Below are positions 31,735 through 46,077 of a DNA stretch of 64,000 nucleotides, piece after piece (position 1 is the stretch's first letter; each line of letters starts with the position of its first letter). Made by a program: the position numbers and the translations under genes. Origin of the DNA: Neodontobutis hainanensis (taxonomy: Eukaryota; Chordata; Actinopteri; Gobiiformes; Odontobutidae). The stretch is taken from the NCBI GenBank assembly GCA_024349245.1, contig JALDNG010003578.1:1-64000 (forward strand), given 5' to 3'. The notes below the pieces were generated by a model. It saw only the letters and a program-made list of their open reading frames with translations, did no database searches and had not been told where the DNA came from.

Positions 31735-33980
31735 GATTGTTCCTTTGGGCCATAACCCTCCCAGTCAACTAGATATTGGTAGGCCCGCCCGGTTGGCGGC
31801 GGACATCCAAAATAGAACTGATAGTGAAGGCTTCATGCCCCTCGATTAGGTAGGTGGAGGGGGTTCATAGGGAGGGCACAATGGACTCGTGAGTCCAGGC
31901 TTGATTAGCGAAATGTTAAAAGCGGGTTTGACCGACACCAGAGTGACAATTTTTTTTTCGATTTCATATCGTCCAACATATCTCGGGGCTAATTTTTTAC
32001 TTTCCATTTGTAGTTAAGGTCTCAGGAGGATCGCCACACCTTCTGACCATGTACTGTGCTGAAGCGAGCGCTCTGTTGACTCCGAGCAGCGGAGCGATCC
32101 AGACCAGCACAAACCGCACGCCATATCGTAGACAACGCCGACATTGGACAGAACCACTACCTCTTCTTCTGTGTAGGGAACAAAGGTGGTTCGAACCCCA
32201 AGGAAGCTACGAAGGGGGACATACCAGTAGCTGAGCTCGTCATGGAGTTGTGTGCCTACTCCACCCATGGGAGGAAAGAGGACCAGTCCAAAGGGTGGCG
32301 AGGTGTTACACAACAGAGGGTTGTCTTCAGGCTCTGGTTCCCTCGTTCTGTTTGGCCATTAGACTGGGTGTGGAAACCGGATGAGAGGCTGGCCGAGGCT
32401 CCCAGGGCTCGGCAGAATGCCTTCCACACCTGCAATGAGAATTTGGGGCCAATCTGAGATCAGTTGGTATCCCATGTAGTCAGAAGACATGTTGGACCAG
32501 GATGTTCGCGGTCTCTAGAGCTGATGGAAGTTTGGGAAGAATCAGTCAACAACACTCAATATATCAGTATTACCATCTGAATGTGGTAACCCGGTAACAA
32601 AATCCACCGCTATTTGGGACCAGGGGCGAGGGGGCACAGCGGCACAGGGAGAGGGTGTGAGAATCCGTGTGCGTGTGTGTGACAAATTCATGGACATCTT
32701 TATTCAAGGCAGGGCACCAGAACTTCTGGGAAATTAAGTCTCTGGTTCGAGGAATGACCCCACTGGAGGACTTGGGCACGAACAGATGTCGGAACAAACA
32801 GTCTGTTAATTGGACAGTTGTCTGGGGCTGGCTCTGTGCGTGAAGCCCCTGTAACCACCTTCTCAATCTCGCAGTGAGTTGCCGCAACAATACAAGGAGA
32901 GGGAAGGATGGGTTCGGGGCTTGCAAAAGCCAACTCTGGAGTGAAAAGCCGGGACAGAGCATCGGGTTTGACATTCTTGGACCCAGGCCAGTAGGTGAGG
33001 ATTAAAATCAAATCTTCCTAAAAACAGGGCCCAATGTGCTTGATGTGAGTTGAGTCTCTGAGCTGAGCAGAGATAAGCAAGGTTCTTAGGAATGGGCCAG
33101 TCCACAACAGCTTGGACCTTGGCGAGATTTGCTTCTAGACTTACATTTACATTTATTCATTTAGCTGACGCTTTTGTCCAAAGCGACTTACATTGTTCTA
33201 AGGTAATTACCAGTGTTACAGTCACTGGAGGCAAGGTGGGTTAAGTGTCTTGCCCAAGGACACAACAACAGTTTTGAACTGTGGGGAGAGTGGGAATCGA
33301 ACCACCTACCTTCCGGTTGAAAGACAACTGCTCTACCCACTGAGCTGTTGCCGCCTGTGTTATGATGAAGCCAAGGAAGCTGACCTTGGATACATGGAAC
33401 TTGCTTTTACTAAGTGTTTGTTTTCCAAAAGTCTTTGTAAAACAAGGCAAACATACTGGGTGTGTTCATGGAGCTTGCGTGAAAAAAATCAAAATGTCAT
33501 CCAGATATACAAAAATGAATTTATTGAGCATGTCCCCCAAAACATAATTAATCAAAGCCTGCAAGACGGCAGGAGCATTAGTAAGTCCAAACGGAATTAC
33601 TTGATATTCAAAATGTCTCAGTGGTTTGTTAAATGCCGTCTTCCATTTATCTCCCTCTTTGATTCAAACCAAATGATAAGCATTGAGATCCAGCTTGGAA
33701 AAGATGATGGCGCTGTGCAGAGGTTCAAAAGCAACATTAATTAAAAGCAAAGGATATTTGTTCTTGACAGCGATGTCATTCAAACCGCTGTAATCAATAC
33801 ATGGCCGTAGGATTTTGTCCTTCTTGTCCACAAAAAAAAATCCTGCCGCAATAGGTGAGGAAGATGGTCGGATGTGTCCTGAGGCTAGCGCCGTGAATAT
33901 ATTTTTCCATCGCCTCACCTTCAGGATGTGACAGGTTGTATAGCTGGTTGGACAGTAGGGGGGCACCAAGAAGGAGGTCA
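31735..33980 (-). pseudogene. Gypsy pol remnant: RT, RNase H, integrase, chromodomain
   Basis: RT: GHIRPSSSPIAAGFFFVDKKD and LRPCIDYSGLNDIAVKNKYPL (33980-33750), catalytic YLDD (plus complement 33495-33506). After the SINE: VVDWPIPKNLAYL-type sequence (about 33100), RNase H end and GSKNVKPDALSRLF (about 32990-32940), integrase core pieces, and the chromodomain at 31735-31870. Multiple frameshifts; several domains are only partly present. Confidence 0.75.
33140..33355 (-). mobile_element. tRNA-derived SINE, copy 2, inside Gypsy pol
   Basis: Minus strand: A box (TAGCTCAGTGG-like: plus 'ctctacccactgagct'), B box GGTTCGATTCCC (plus 33291-33302), core 'gtcttgcccaaggacac', and L2-type tail (plus 'atttagctgacgcttttgtcc'). 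It is younger than the Gypsy insertion it interrupts. Confidence 0.82.
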
Positions 33981-34359
33981 ATGGCACAGTAATAGGGCCT
34001 GTGAGGCAGGAGGAACAATGCCTTATCCTTGCTGAAAACTTCTGCTAAATCATGGTTGACAGGGAGTATCAGAGACGGGTCAATTTTTTTTCAGGCAGTG
34101 GAGCACTAACCTGAACTGACGTCTGGGAAGAATGAAGACAGGTGGCATGGCAAAACGAACTCCACGTAACGGCTTCAGTGGACCAGTTGAACAGGGGATT
34201 GTGTTTTAGATAAACAGGGGATTTTCAGGATGACAAATGGAGGAGAGGGTAATACAAATAATTCCATGGTTTCTTTGTGGTTTCCTGAGAGGATGAGGGT
34301 TATGGGAATTGTGCAGTAAGTGACCTTTGCTATGAGTCGACTGTCAATAGCCTGAACTG

Positions 34360-35540
34360 GTTTTGGTTCTTCAAGGGGATGATGGTAATATCAGCCTGTT
34401 TTACCAGTTCGCCTATGAAGTCATCATCTGCACCAGAGTCAATAAGTGTGTTAATGGATAAAGGACTCCCCCTTAAACAGGATGGTGGCTTGAAGCTGGA
34501 GCTGACGAGGAGGGGATTTCATGGTGACTAGTGTGGCTCATTAGCGACCCCTTACCTACTGATGAGCTCCATCTTTTGGCCGCAGGTGACAGTGGTTCCG
34601 GAGATGGTCTGAAGCTCCACCGTAAAAAGACAGATTGGATGTCTTGCGACGCTGACGTTCTGCTGGGTCCAAACGAAGATGTCCAAGCTGCATAGGCTCT
34701 TCTGGGGTGATGAGTACAGGAGTACTTTGTGGTTCTGGTTCTAGAGGAGTAGATGGATAAAGATTGTAGTGGGTGAGTTATTGACCTTTAACCTTTTCTT
34801 ATGACGTCTGGCTCTCATTCGATTGTCAAGATGAATGGACAAAAAGATTAGAGCCTCCAAATCTGGACAGTTGTCTCTGGCTGAAAGAATGCTCCCTGAA
34901 GCGCAATCTGGTCCCACCCACTCTCTGCAGCTATAATCCGGCACCTGAGGGCATATTGAGCAACTGAGTCTTGCCCTTGTTTTAAGGAGAACAAACGTTG
35001 ACTAGTTCCTTTTATTCTGAATGGGGTGATCAAAGATACGCTTTATTTCCTCAGTGAATAGTGAGTATGATTGACAAATGGGAGACGTCTTCCTCCAAAC
35101 TTCAGTTGCCCACTCCAAAGCTTCTCCCGTCAATAATCCTATTATGTAGGCAATATGGGTTTTTCAGAACTATGTTTGTGGCTGCAGTTCAAAAACAAGT
35201 TCACATTTTAACAAAAAGCCCCAACAAGAGCCCAATTCACCAAAGTAGGGGTGTGGAGTTGGAATGAATGGCTCACGTGGGGACAGGATTTGTACAGGTT
35301 GCTGACTTACTGTGGGCGGCTCGGGAACTGCAGTACTGGTGTCTCCGGAGGTGGTGCTGGTTGTAGCGAGCTGGGTCATGACCCGAGTGAGCTGAAAACC
35401 AAATCTGTTAATATGAACAGACAGACCTCTGATAGCTTCCATGACTCAGTTTAATCCTTGCTCATGGCGTCCAACTGTTTTCCCCTGCTGAGCAATGGCC
35501 TTACGGATTGCTTCTGTGTCTGCGGGGTCTATGTCTGGCC
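34360..35540 (-). pseudogene. Gypsy gag and protease remnant
   Basis: Starts with DPADTEAIRKAIAQQGK at about 35534, then capsid pieces PYFGELGSC, SVAQYALRCRIIAAESGW and LEALIFLSIHLDNRMRARR, a zinc-knuckle-like SFYGGASDHLRNHC with its first two cysteines lost (about 34600-34640), and the protease triplet in DSGADDDF. Split over three frames. Confidence 0.75.
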
Positions 35541-35549
35541 AGATTATTC

Positions 35550-35983
35550 TGTTAGGGCGCCAAAGGCAAGACTCCAAAGCAAACGCAGACGTAGTGAAAA
35601 TTAGAAGATTGTTTATTGTGCGTGGAAGGAGGTGAAGGATCAAGGGTGGTCGAGCGTGGCAAATTTCTGGTGCGTAGGCAGGCAGGCCGACAGGCAGGCA
35701 GGTGAGACTGGAGAGAAAAACTCAAATTAGAATTTCCAAGCAAAAACTTCTCAACATCAAAATAGTTTGGCCGTAGATTTCTACCACTGAGTAGACGGAA
35801 TAATCTGGCGATGAGTGGAGGACAACTTGTTTTTTTTTTTTACTGGGTTTGATGAGGAGATGAGATACAGCTGCCTCTGCTTGCTGCACATTGCCCAGCA
35901 GCCTGACCTACAAACGACATAACCACACGAGGGAGACAAAGACTAGGGACACAAGACAACACACACTGGGTTAAACCATAACA
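35550..35983 (-). repeat. Gypsy 5' LTR (434 bp)
   Basis: TGTTAGGG...CCATAACA on the plus strand. It carries an extra segment with a T12 run absent from the left LTR. The gag start lies immediately inside it on the minus strand. Confidence 0.88.
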
Positions 35984-35988
35984 CATGG

Positions 35989-38068
<2,080 letters not shown>

Positions 38069-38661
38069 ATATTTGTGCTAAAGCTTGTCTTAGACTCATG
38101 ATTAAAAATCAAACTTTTTAATTTAATGTATTTTGTTTAGACTAAAATTATCTTTTATTTTAATGTTTTACAGTTTATGTTTTATTAAACTTCAGATTAG
38201 CTTAAACAATAATTGTGGTGACTCTGAAAACTTTTATTTTAAAGAAATTTCCATCTTTCTGCTATAAAGGTTACCGAATATTAGCCTTTATGAAAGACAA
38301 ACAAACATCATTATGCTTCATCAAACTTAGTTTAAATTAAATCAGTTAGAATTTTCTTTAACATCTGTTTATGTGCCATTCTTGTCTTGTATTACTAATT
38401 TTTATTGACCATATCATTTTCTTTCATCTATTTCCTTTTGATGTTGCCTCCACAAATTCTCTATTTCCATAAGCCCTACGCTTGCCATCTCTTGGCTCAA
38501 AACAACTTCATTTACTTTTACAAATCCTCCTTTGCTCTGACTGTAGGCCTTACACCAACAGCTCATTGTTTAGCATTCGACATATTCTCTTCCTCTTCTC
38601 TAATAATTCCCAACTTCCCAAACTATATCAACCTAGCTTTATAATAATAATCTTTATTTTT

Positions 38662-38900
38662 TTAAATAATAACCTTTTTTTAAATAGCACTTTTCCACCT
38701 ATAGTAGGCACTCAAAGCACTTTACATACATAAAACTATTAACTAGTGTTACAGAACATCACTGGAGGCAATGTGGGTTAAGGGTCTGATACTGTTAACG
38801 ACAGTATGTGTGGAGAGTGGGATGTTTTGGAATGTTTCGAGGGATCAAGCACCCACTCTGGTCAAAGGATGCCACTCTACCCACTGAGCTACTGCCGCTC
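38662..38900 (-). mobile_element. tRNA-derived SINE, copy 3 (different tail)
   Basis: Shares the tRNA-like end (plus 'ctctacccactgagctactgccgc') and core ('accagtgtta'-type and 'cactggaggcaatgtgggttaag') with copies 1 and 2. Its 3' tail is of another type (plus 'aaatagcacttttc ... caaagcactttacatac'), so head and core have been combined with a different LINE tail. Confidence 0.65.
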
Positions 38901-38949
38901 TTCACCTGAGCTGTCCCTCTAATGAACTCATCCAGCAATATTCATAAAA

Positions 38950-40515
38950 TATAGCTGCAAGCAGCAATGACGGGGCCAAGCACAAGGCCGGCATTAAACC
39001 TCATGCCGACATAGCCGGCAGCATCAGACCAATGGCAGTAAGCATATAAAGACATTTCAATAAGGCTTCAGTCTAAATGGCTGAAATATCATCAATACGC
39101 TCTTTAGCACTTTGATTGAATGGTTTATCACGTCCGATCCAGAGGCAGCGCAGTAACCACACTGATGTGTGAAACAACTAGAGTGCTCAAACTCTGCAGG
39201 CAGACTCGAGTCATGGTTGCCATAACACATACTAAGTTTGGTTAGAATATATTAAAGCATTGCAGCGATATAGCCTGACTTTTATTTTTGTGCGCACTAA
39301 GTCGATTTCATTTGCGCAGTATTTGACAACGGTTTGAGAATCAACTTTCTTTTAATAACTTTTTCATCATAGTCTGAAGAAGCTCTGGTTCAATTTTGGT
39401 GAAAATCGGACGGTGTGGGAGGAGTTCGAAAAAGTAGTTTTTAAAGAAAAACAATATGGCAAACAGGACGGTTGGCGAATAGGACATATTTGTTATCTTT
39501 GCTCTCGGCTTGATCCAGTGAACACATTAAGACCATTTGTTTTACAATAGGTTAACGTAATAAAAAGTTACTAGCATATTAATTGATTTGGGTTATAACT
39601 TTTGACCACAAGGTGGCGCTGCCCCAAAACTTTTGAGTACCTTCAGGGCTTGGTCCCAAAGACACATACCAAGTTTTGTAATGATGCAGCAATGCGTTCA
39701 AAAATATAGCACTTTATGACAAAATTCAAAATGGCCAACGCTCAAAGTGGCCGATATGGGAAAATTTGGTATCACAGGACTCGGCATGACGCACTGAATC
39801 TAAAGAGACCAGTTTTATGATTTTTGGCAAAAGCATTCAGAAGATATAAGCAAATAATTCACTTTTTCATATCTCCTGATCACTAGGAGGCGCTGCGCCA
39901 AAACTCTGCAGGCATCCTCAAATCATGGTTGCCATAACACGTACTAAATTTGGTTAGAATATGTTAAAGCATTGCAGAGATATTGCCCGACTTTCATTTT
40001 TGTGCGCATTAAGTTAAATTTATTTGCGTGGTATTTGAAAACGGTTTGACGAATAAACTTTCTTTTAATAACTTTTTGTCAGCATAGTCTGAAGACAATC
40101 TGGGTCTATTGTCATGAAAATTGGACAAACGGCATAGGAGGAGTTCGCAAAAGTAAATTTTTTTTAGAAAATTCAAAATGGCGGAAAAACTATCATAGCG
40201 GAAAATGACGTCATATGGTGCAATCGAATCGTCATGAGCTAAAGAATCAGACAAAAAATTTTAATTCTAGGCCTTACGGTTCAAAAGTTATTAACATAAA
40301 CACAAGTCCAACTTTGGACAGTTGGTGGCGCTAGAGGGATTAAGGTAGACACTTCAGATTTGTTAGGATGACAGCTCACACTGTCCACTATGAGTGTACC
40401 AAATTTCACAACTTGTTATCATACGGTTCTATGGGCTGGCATAGACTTACATTGCAGAATAATAAGAAATCTAACGGTTTCAATAGGGTCTACGCACCTT
40501 CGGTGCTTGGCCCCT
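38950..40515. mobile_element. Interspersed element with inverted GGGGCCAAGCAC ends
   Basis: GGGGCCAAGCAC at 38972-38983 is exactly inverted as GTGCTTGGCCCC at 40503-40514. Internally 'aaaactctgcaggca...caaatcatggttgccataacac' type text is repeated (about 39180 and 39900), and 'ggtggcgct', 'aggaggcgctgc' and 'ccaagttttg' recur. I recognise this as a very common teleost noncoding repeat; no transposase frame is seen and the class is unclear. Confidence 0.6.
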
Positions 40516-40884
40516 AAAAATGTCATACCACTTCTTTGGCATAAAACCATATCACTGCTCATGGACGTGCCTTCCTTCCTTAAGCCCAGCTTCGTCACTC
40601 TCTCTAAGGCATTATCACAAACCCTTCAATGAAAGCATTCCTCCTCCAGGAAATTATAAAAGGAATATTGTGAAGGTTTGACAGGTTTGTTGCTTCAATG
40701 ACTTGATCTCAAATATGATTTCCTTTTGATCCGACACATTTTAACCATGACAAGGTTAAGTTAGGAGACTGTTGTAGAAACATTAAATTCTAGTTAAGTT
40801 TAGTTTGTTGCTCCTTTATACTACAACATAATTTATTAAAACTAAAAAAATATTTTCTTAATACATTAAAAGTTAAACTGGGGT

Positions 40885-41505
40885 TCTTCTTCCGTTAATA
40901 AACTGTGTTTTTCTTTTGAAGTAAAAAAGCGCCTTGTCACTGGAACTATTTTATCTGTGCTAGATTATGGTGATATTTTTTTATATGAATGCTTCTTCTT
41001 CATGTCTTCAAATGGTGGACACGGTTTATCATGTTTCTTTGAGATTCATTACAAACTGTAGAGCCATGACGCATCTCTGTGAATTGGCCACTAGGAGGCA
41101 GGCACATTAGTACACTTTTAATTTCAAAGCTATGCTTAGATTACTGCCTCCATACATTTGTACTTTAATCACTCAGAGAAGTGTTGACTCTTACTCCCTG
41201 TGATCAAAGGATCAGCTGTTGCTCTCTGTTCCTTTTGCCTGACACTAAGTCTGGGAAAAAAGCCTTTGTCCACTCGGCTCCTTTTCTTTGGAACATGCTG
41301 CAGAAAGACTGGCTTTTGTCCTTAAACACTTAAAACTAAGCTGAAAGCAATGGAAACTGCATCAATAATTTGCATAACCTGTATATTTTAATGTTTGTAT
41401 GTTTATAATTGTATAAATGTTGTTGCCTCTTGGCCAGGACTCTCTTGAAAAGAGGTTTTTAATCTCAATGGGACTTTCCTGGTTAAATAAAGGTTAAAAT
41501 AAAAA
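40885..41505 (+). mobile_element. 3' end of a LINE
   Basis: VKKRLVTGTILSVLDYGDI then, shifted, SLRFITNCRAMTHLCELA are typical of the RT C-terminus of a frequent teleost LINE. The 3' end 'tggccaggactctcttgaaaag ... tttcctggttaaataaaggtt' confirms it. Heavily deleted. Confidence 0.65.
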
Positions 41506-42436
41506 AACAAGTTGATTTTATCGAAAATAAAGGATGTAATAATTATTCTTATACGTCACCGTAGCTACTATTCTCAATGTAGTTAGGAAATATGTAATTG
41601 AAAAGAATGAACTTGCCAATCTTTAGTTGTTATCAGATTATCAGTCCTTGTCATTCATTCTCCATTTGTCCCAGGCCTATATTTCTCAACAAAAAATTAC
41701 ATAATCATTTAAGATATTTCATCCTCGTTGATCCTTCAGCAATTCCTGTTATGGACAAAATTATTAAAGCTGCTGCATCCATTGTAGAAACCTGTTACAA
41801 AAAGGATTTGTAAAAACATACTGAGATAGACTTGATCTCGCACAACCACAACTAGTTCACTGCACTCCACGAGTGCCTTGCAGCACATAATGAACTAGCT
41901 ACTAAGGGATGGGACGCACCCTGACTGGCTTACAAGAGCGCAATCCTCATCCTGAAGGATCCCACAAAGAGTACAGTCCCATCCAACTATCGGCATATAA
42001 CCTGTCTCTCCACAACATGGAAGCTCATGTCAGGCATCATCGCGGCTAAGATAAGTGGGCACATGGATCAATACATGAGCAAAGCACAGAAGGGCATCAG
42101 CAAAGAAACCAGAGAAGCCAAACATCAACTCCTGGTTGACCGAACAGTCACCCAAGACTGCAGAACCCGACACACCAACCTGTGCACTGCCTGGATTGAT
42201 TACAAGAAAGCATATGACTCAATGCCACACACATGGATCACTGAATGCTTGGAGATGTACAACATCAACAGGACTCTAAGACACTTCATTGCAAACTCGA
42301 TGAGGATGTGGAAAACCACCCTTGAGGCCAATGGCAAGCCACTTGCACAAGTATCCATCAAATGTGGCATATACTAAGGAGATGATCTGTCCCCACTGCT
42401 GTTCTGCATAGGTTTGAACCCCCTCAGCCAAATAAC

Positions 42437-43298
42437 TTTTCGAGAGCCTATTTTCAAGACCACTGCTCAAAAAAGGCCTTCCCTGAAGAAATGACTATAT
42501 TTTAGCAACCATAAGCTGCATTTGAATAATTTTGGTGTCATTGTAAAGTGAACATTGTGGAGATTTGTTAAAAGTGTTATCATATGAATATCTGTTACTA
42601 ATGAAGATGGCACACAACTAAAATGTCTTTTTTTATCTCGCCTAAAAAAACCCAGTATTTTATGATGAGAAACTCTGTGGAATGCTGTTTTAGAGACGAA
42701 GTGGTCCTAGAGCCAATCAGTCTGTGGCCAAAGCTGGGAATGCTGGGTAACTTATTCTCTGTTTCTGAACCGTGAGTGAGACTAGTATGTGTGTTCATAG
42801 GGTCCAATGAATGTACTGACATAGTCTTACCCAGAAATCAGCGGGATTAGCAAAAGAAACTTTGCTTCCTTCACGAAACAGCAAAGGTAAGGTTCTCCTT
42901 ACCCTCGTAGCTAATGTAAGAGCATTTTTTTTTTTGACGTTGCCCTGTTGCTGGGTTGTTGTAAAAAAAAAAATGATACTAGCTTGCTATACACCGTTGT
43001 AATCATTAGCTCCTGCTGTTTAATTTGACACCCGGCACAGCCACGTAGAATGAGGTGGGGGCAAGCTGCTCCTAACTTTGTATCACCTTGACAGACTAGG
43101 TGGCGCTCTTCACACCTTGACAAAATATTTTTTATAGGCTTCCCGTTTGGTCTGTGTTTGGAAATGGCTTGATGTTTGCGTAGAGGAGCTTCTGCTGAGT
43201 GTTTTGATATACGGCCTGCCCATATAAAGAATGGGGAAGTGTAGTTTATCGGGCTGCTAAGTTTACGCCACGCCGCCCTTTTTGGGGCTCTCGGGCTT
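42437..43298. mobile_element. Insertion within Rex6-like copy 2 (possible DNA transposon)
   Basis: It separates 'gccaaata' from 'agactggctat', which are joined by only a few bases in copy 1. Its tips are roughly inverted (TCGAGAGCC on the left, GGCTCTCGG on the right). No coding frame inside. Confidence 0.45.
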
Positions 43299-44447
43299 AA
43301 AGACTGGCTATAGATACCGACTCAGGAATGGGGCCACCATCAGTCACCTCCTCTACATGGATGACATCAAGCTATACGCTAAGAGCGAGCGGGACATCGA
43401 CTCACTGATCCACACCACCAGGATCTACAGCTCTGACATTGGGATGTCATTCGGGCTTGAGAAGTGTAGTCGAATGGTGACAAAGAGAGGGAGGGTAGTC
43501 CACACAGAAGGGGTCTCACTACCAGAAGGAACAATAGCAGACATTGAGGATGGTTACAAATACCTTGGTATACCACAAGCAAATGGCAACCTTGAAGAGG
43601 TAACAAGGAAAACAGCTACTGCCAAATATTTAACGAGTAAGGCAAGTCCTAAGAAGTCAGCTCAATGGAAAGAACAAGGCACGAGCAATAAACAGCTACG
43701 CCCTGCCAGTGATCAGATACCCTGCAGGAATAATAAGGTGGCCAAAGGAAGAGATACAGACCACAGACGTTAAGACATGAAAGCTCCTCACCATGCATGG
43801 AGGGTTCCATCCCAAATCCAGCACCCTGAGACTGTACACTAGCCGTAAGGAAGGCGGCCGTGGACTAGTGAGTGTGAAAGCCACTATCCAGGATGAAACA
43901 TCCAAGATCCACAAGTACATCAAAGATAAGGCCCCAACAGATGACGTGCTCAGTGAATGTCTCAGGCAATGGGGACCAGAGGAAGAGGAGCTGGAGGACG
44001 GACCATCATGGGAGGACAAACCCCTACATGGGATGTACCACCGGAACATAACTGAAGTGGCTGATATCACGAAATCCTACCAATGGCTAGAACAGGCCGG
44101 ACTGAAGGACAGCACAGAGGCACTCATCATGGCTGCACAGGAACAAGCCCTGAGCACCAGAGCAATAGAGGCCCAGATATACCACACCAGACAAGACCCA
44201 AGGTGTAGGCTGTGCAAACAGGCCCCTGAGACAATCCAACACTTAACTGCAGGGTGTAAGATGCTGGCAGGGAAAGCATACATGGAACGCCATAACCAAG
44301 TGGCTGGCATAGTGTACATGAACATCTGCACGAGTACGGACTGGAAACCCCAAGGTCAAAGTGGGAAACACCTCCAAAGGTGGTAGAGAATGACCGAGCC
44401 AAGATCCTGTGGGACTTCCAGATTCAGACTGACAGAATGGTAATGGC

Positions 44448-45136
44448 TGTAGCAGACCCAGGACCTAGTCACAAATTACACCCGGATTAACTGTCTGTCT
44501 TTGAATTGTCAGTGTTGTTTCCAATCCAGTAAACAAGGAGACAACTTGATTAAGACTGTTTGGCTTTCACCAAAGGTAATTCGAACCAGGACCCAGGCCA
44601 AAAGGTTGACAGGAAAGAACACTGGCGTCATGTCAAACCATCATAAATCCTTTGAGATAAGATTGTTTATTCAGCTTTTGCCAGACCACTTTATTCCCAT
44701 TTTGACAGACGTTGGAATACGTTTGATCACCACAAAACTGAGTGTTGTATGATCAGACACTGCCCCATTGTGGCTGAATGGACAAAAGACTATAACTTAT
44801 AACTATAACTGCTAAAATACATTTATGTGTTAATTTGAATAAATGAGATTCTGCGTTGATGTGTTCTTTATACTGTTCTTTCCAGGACGCAATGGAAATG
44901 CGCCCTGGAAATGAAGACGAATGTTTGAAAGTCACGGTCAGTAGCACTTATTGGAGCAAAGATGGTGAAATGCAAGAGCCAGTGTTACACAGGCTGATCA
45001 TAATTTCACGAGCTGTTCCAAAATTTTTAAGAATCTTGAGTGTATTCAACAGTGTATTAGTGTTTACATTAGGCTGAATTTAGTCAACAAAGTCTCTGAA
45101 AGTGCTAATTGCAGTTGCAGAGACTGAATCTAAGAT
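44448..45136. other. Second insertion within Rex6-like copy 2, unidentified
   Basis: About 690 bases replace the segment between DRMVMA and VAIPSDG. A good acceptor-like tract (tatactgttctttccag, ending about 44884) precedes an open stretch (DAMEMRPGNEDECLKVTVSS), but no domain or partner exon is evident. Confidence 0.4.
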
Positions 45137-45518
45137 GTGATTCACGTGGCAATACCAAGTGATGGCAACATCAGGAAAAAGGAACATGAGAAACTAGAGA
45201 AATACCAAGGGCTCAGGGAAGAGCTGGAAAAGGCTTGGAAGGTGAAGGCGACAGTGGTGCCCGTGGTCATCGGAGCACTCGGGGCAGTGACCCCCAAACT
45301 GGAAGAGTGGCTACAGCAGATCCCTGGAAGAACACCAGACATCTCGGTCCAGAAAAGTGCAGTACTAGGAACAGCAAAGATACTGCGCAGAACCCTCAAG
45401 CTCCCAGGCCTCTGGTAGAGGACCCGAGCTCGAAGGATGAGACCACCAGGAGGACAAAAATTTTTATATATATATTATACACACACAATGTGTCAATGTA
45501 TATTCTTATTGTATTGTA

Positions 45519-45718
45519 TTCTCTGTGTCAGTCTCTCTCTGTGTCCACAGACTCTGTGTCTGTCTTTATTCAGACTCTCTCTGTGTCCACAGACTCTGTG
45601 TCTGTCTTTATTCAGTCTCTCTCTGTGTCCACAGACTCTGTGTCTGTCTTTATTCAGTCTCTCTCTGTGTCCACAGACTCTGTGTCTGTCTTTATTCAGT
45701 CTCTCTCTGTGTCCACAG
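45519..45718 (+). repeat. 42-bp acceptor repeats before SRCR type II copy b (4 full, 1 partial)
   Basis: Full units at 45551, 45593, 45635 and 45677, preceded by a partial unit (45519-45550). The first full unit has 'cagactctct' in place of 'cagtctctct'. All stay open in the SRCR frame. Together with the exon's own border this gives five AG acceptors spaced exactly 42 bp. Confidence 0.92.
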
Positions 45719-46015
45719 ACTCTGTGAGGCTCCAGGGGCCCAGGTTGTGCTCAGGATCACTGGAGGTCCACTGGGACCAGTCCTGGACCTCAGTCTGTGA
45801 AGAGGACTTTGACCTGCAGGATGCAGAGGTGGTCTGCAGGGAGCTGGGCTGTGGGGCTCCTTCTCTCCTCCAGGGGGCGCTCTATGGAGAGGGGCGGGCT
45901 CCTCTGGGGCAGACGCTCCAGTGTGAGGGCCATGAGTCTGCTCTGATGGACTGTACCAGGTCCAGCTCAGGAAACACCTGCTCATCTGGAAAAGCTGTGG
46001 ACCTCACCTGCTCAG
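45719..46015 (+). CDS. SRCR receptor gene, SRCR type II domain, copy b
   Basis: 297 bp, phase 1-1, acceptor gtgtccacag, donor TCAG|gtaaaa. Eight cysteines: RLCSGSLEV, SVCEEDFDLQDAEVVCRELGCG, TLQCEGHESALMDC, NTCSSGKAVDLTCSG. Nearly identical to copies a and c, so this domain type is far more homogeneous than the type I domains. Confidence 0.88.
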
Positions 46016-46077
46016 GTAAAAAGAGGAGGGGCTTTCATACCACTGTGTGCTTCCTCCTGTAACGTCTTGTGTTGTTG

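Larger units (their letters stand above)
31294..35983 (-). mobile_element. Ty3/Gypsy chromovirus-type LTR retrotransposon, decayed
   Basis: 4690-bp insertion with a perfect 5-bp target duplication, CATGG (31289-31293, 35984-35988), and LTRs at both ends. Minus-strand order: 5' LTR (35550-35983), gag, protease (DSGADDDF, about 34400-34450), reverse transcriptase, RNase H, integrase, chromodomain (GHEAFTISSILDVRR and LILDPELIRDF, about 31735-31870), 3' LTR (31294-31629). This is a complete domain order, but stops and frameshifts occur in every domain and a SINE is inserted at 33140-33355. The LTRs have diverged and one has lost about 80 bp, so it is an old, inactive copy. Confidence 0.9.
41837..45475 (+). 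mobile_element. Rex6-like (R4 clade) LINE, copy 2, with two insertions
   Basis: RT from FTALHECLAA (about 41850) through KLMSGIIAAKISGHMDQY and CTAWIDYKKAYDSMPHTWI to SPLLFCIGLNPLSQI (42436); then an insertion; YMDD at 43354-43365, YKYLGIPQANG, the Cys motif CRLCKQAPETIQHLTAGC (about 44206-44260) and WDFQIQTDRMVMA (to 44447); a second insertion; then the restriction-like endonuclease C-terminus IPSDGNIRKKEHEKLEKYQG and VVPVVIGALGAV (45137-45418). The catalytic PD...D segment expected just before VAIPSDG is not visible. The 3' end reaches about 45475, only 45 bases before the acceptor repeats of the next SRCR exon. Confidence 0.8.

Noticed and set aside
33288..33355. tRNA gene on the minus strand
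   Set aside because: Only the promoter boxes of a SINE head are recognisable; the body continues into the SINE core and an L2-type tail.
34741..35643. Small minus-strand frames as host genes
   Set aside because: They are pieces of Gypsy gag in shifted frames between two LTRs with a target duplication.
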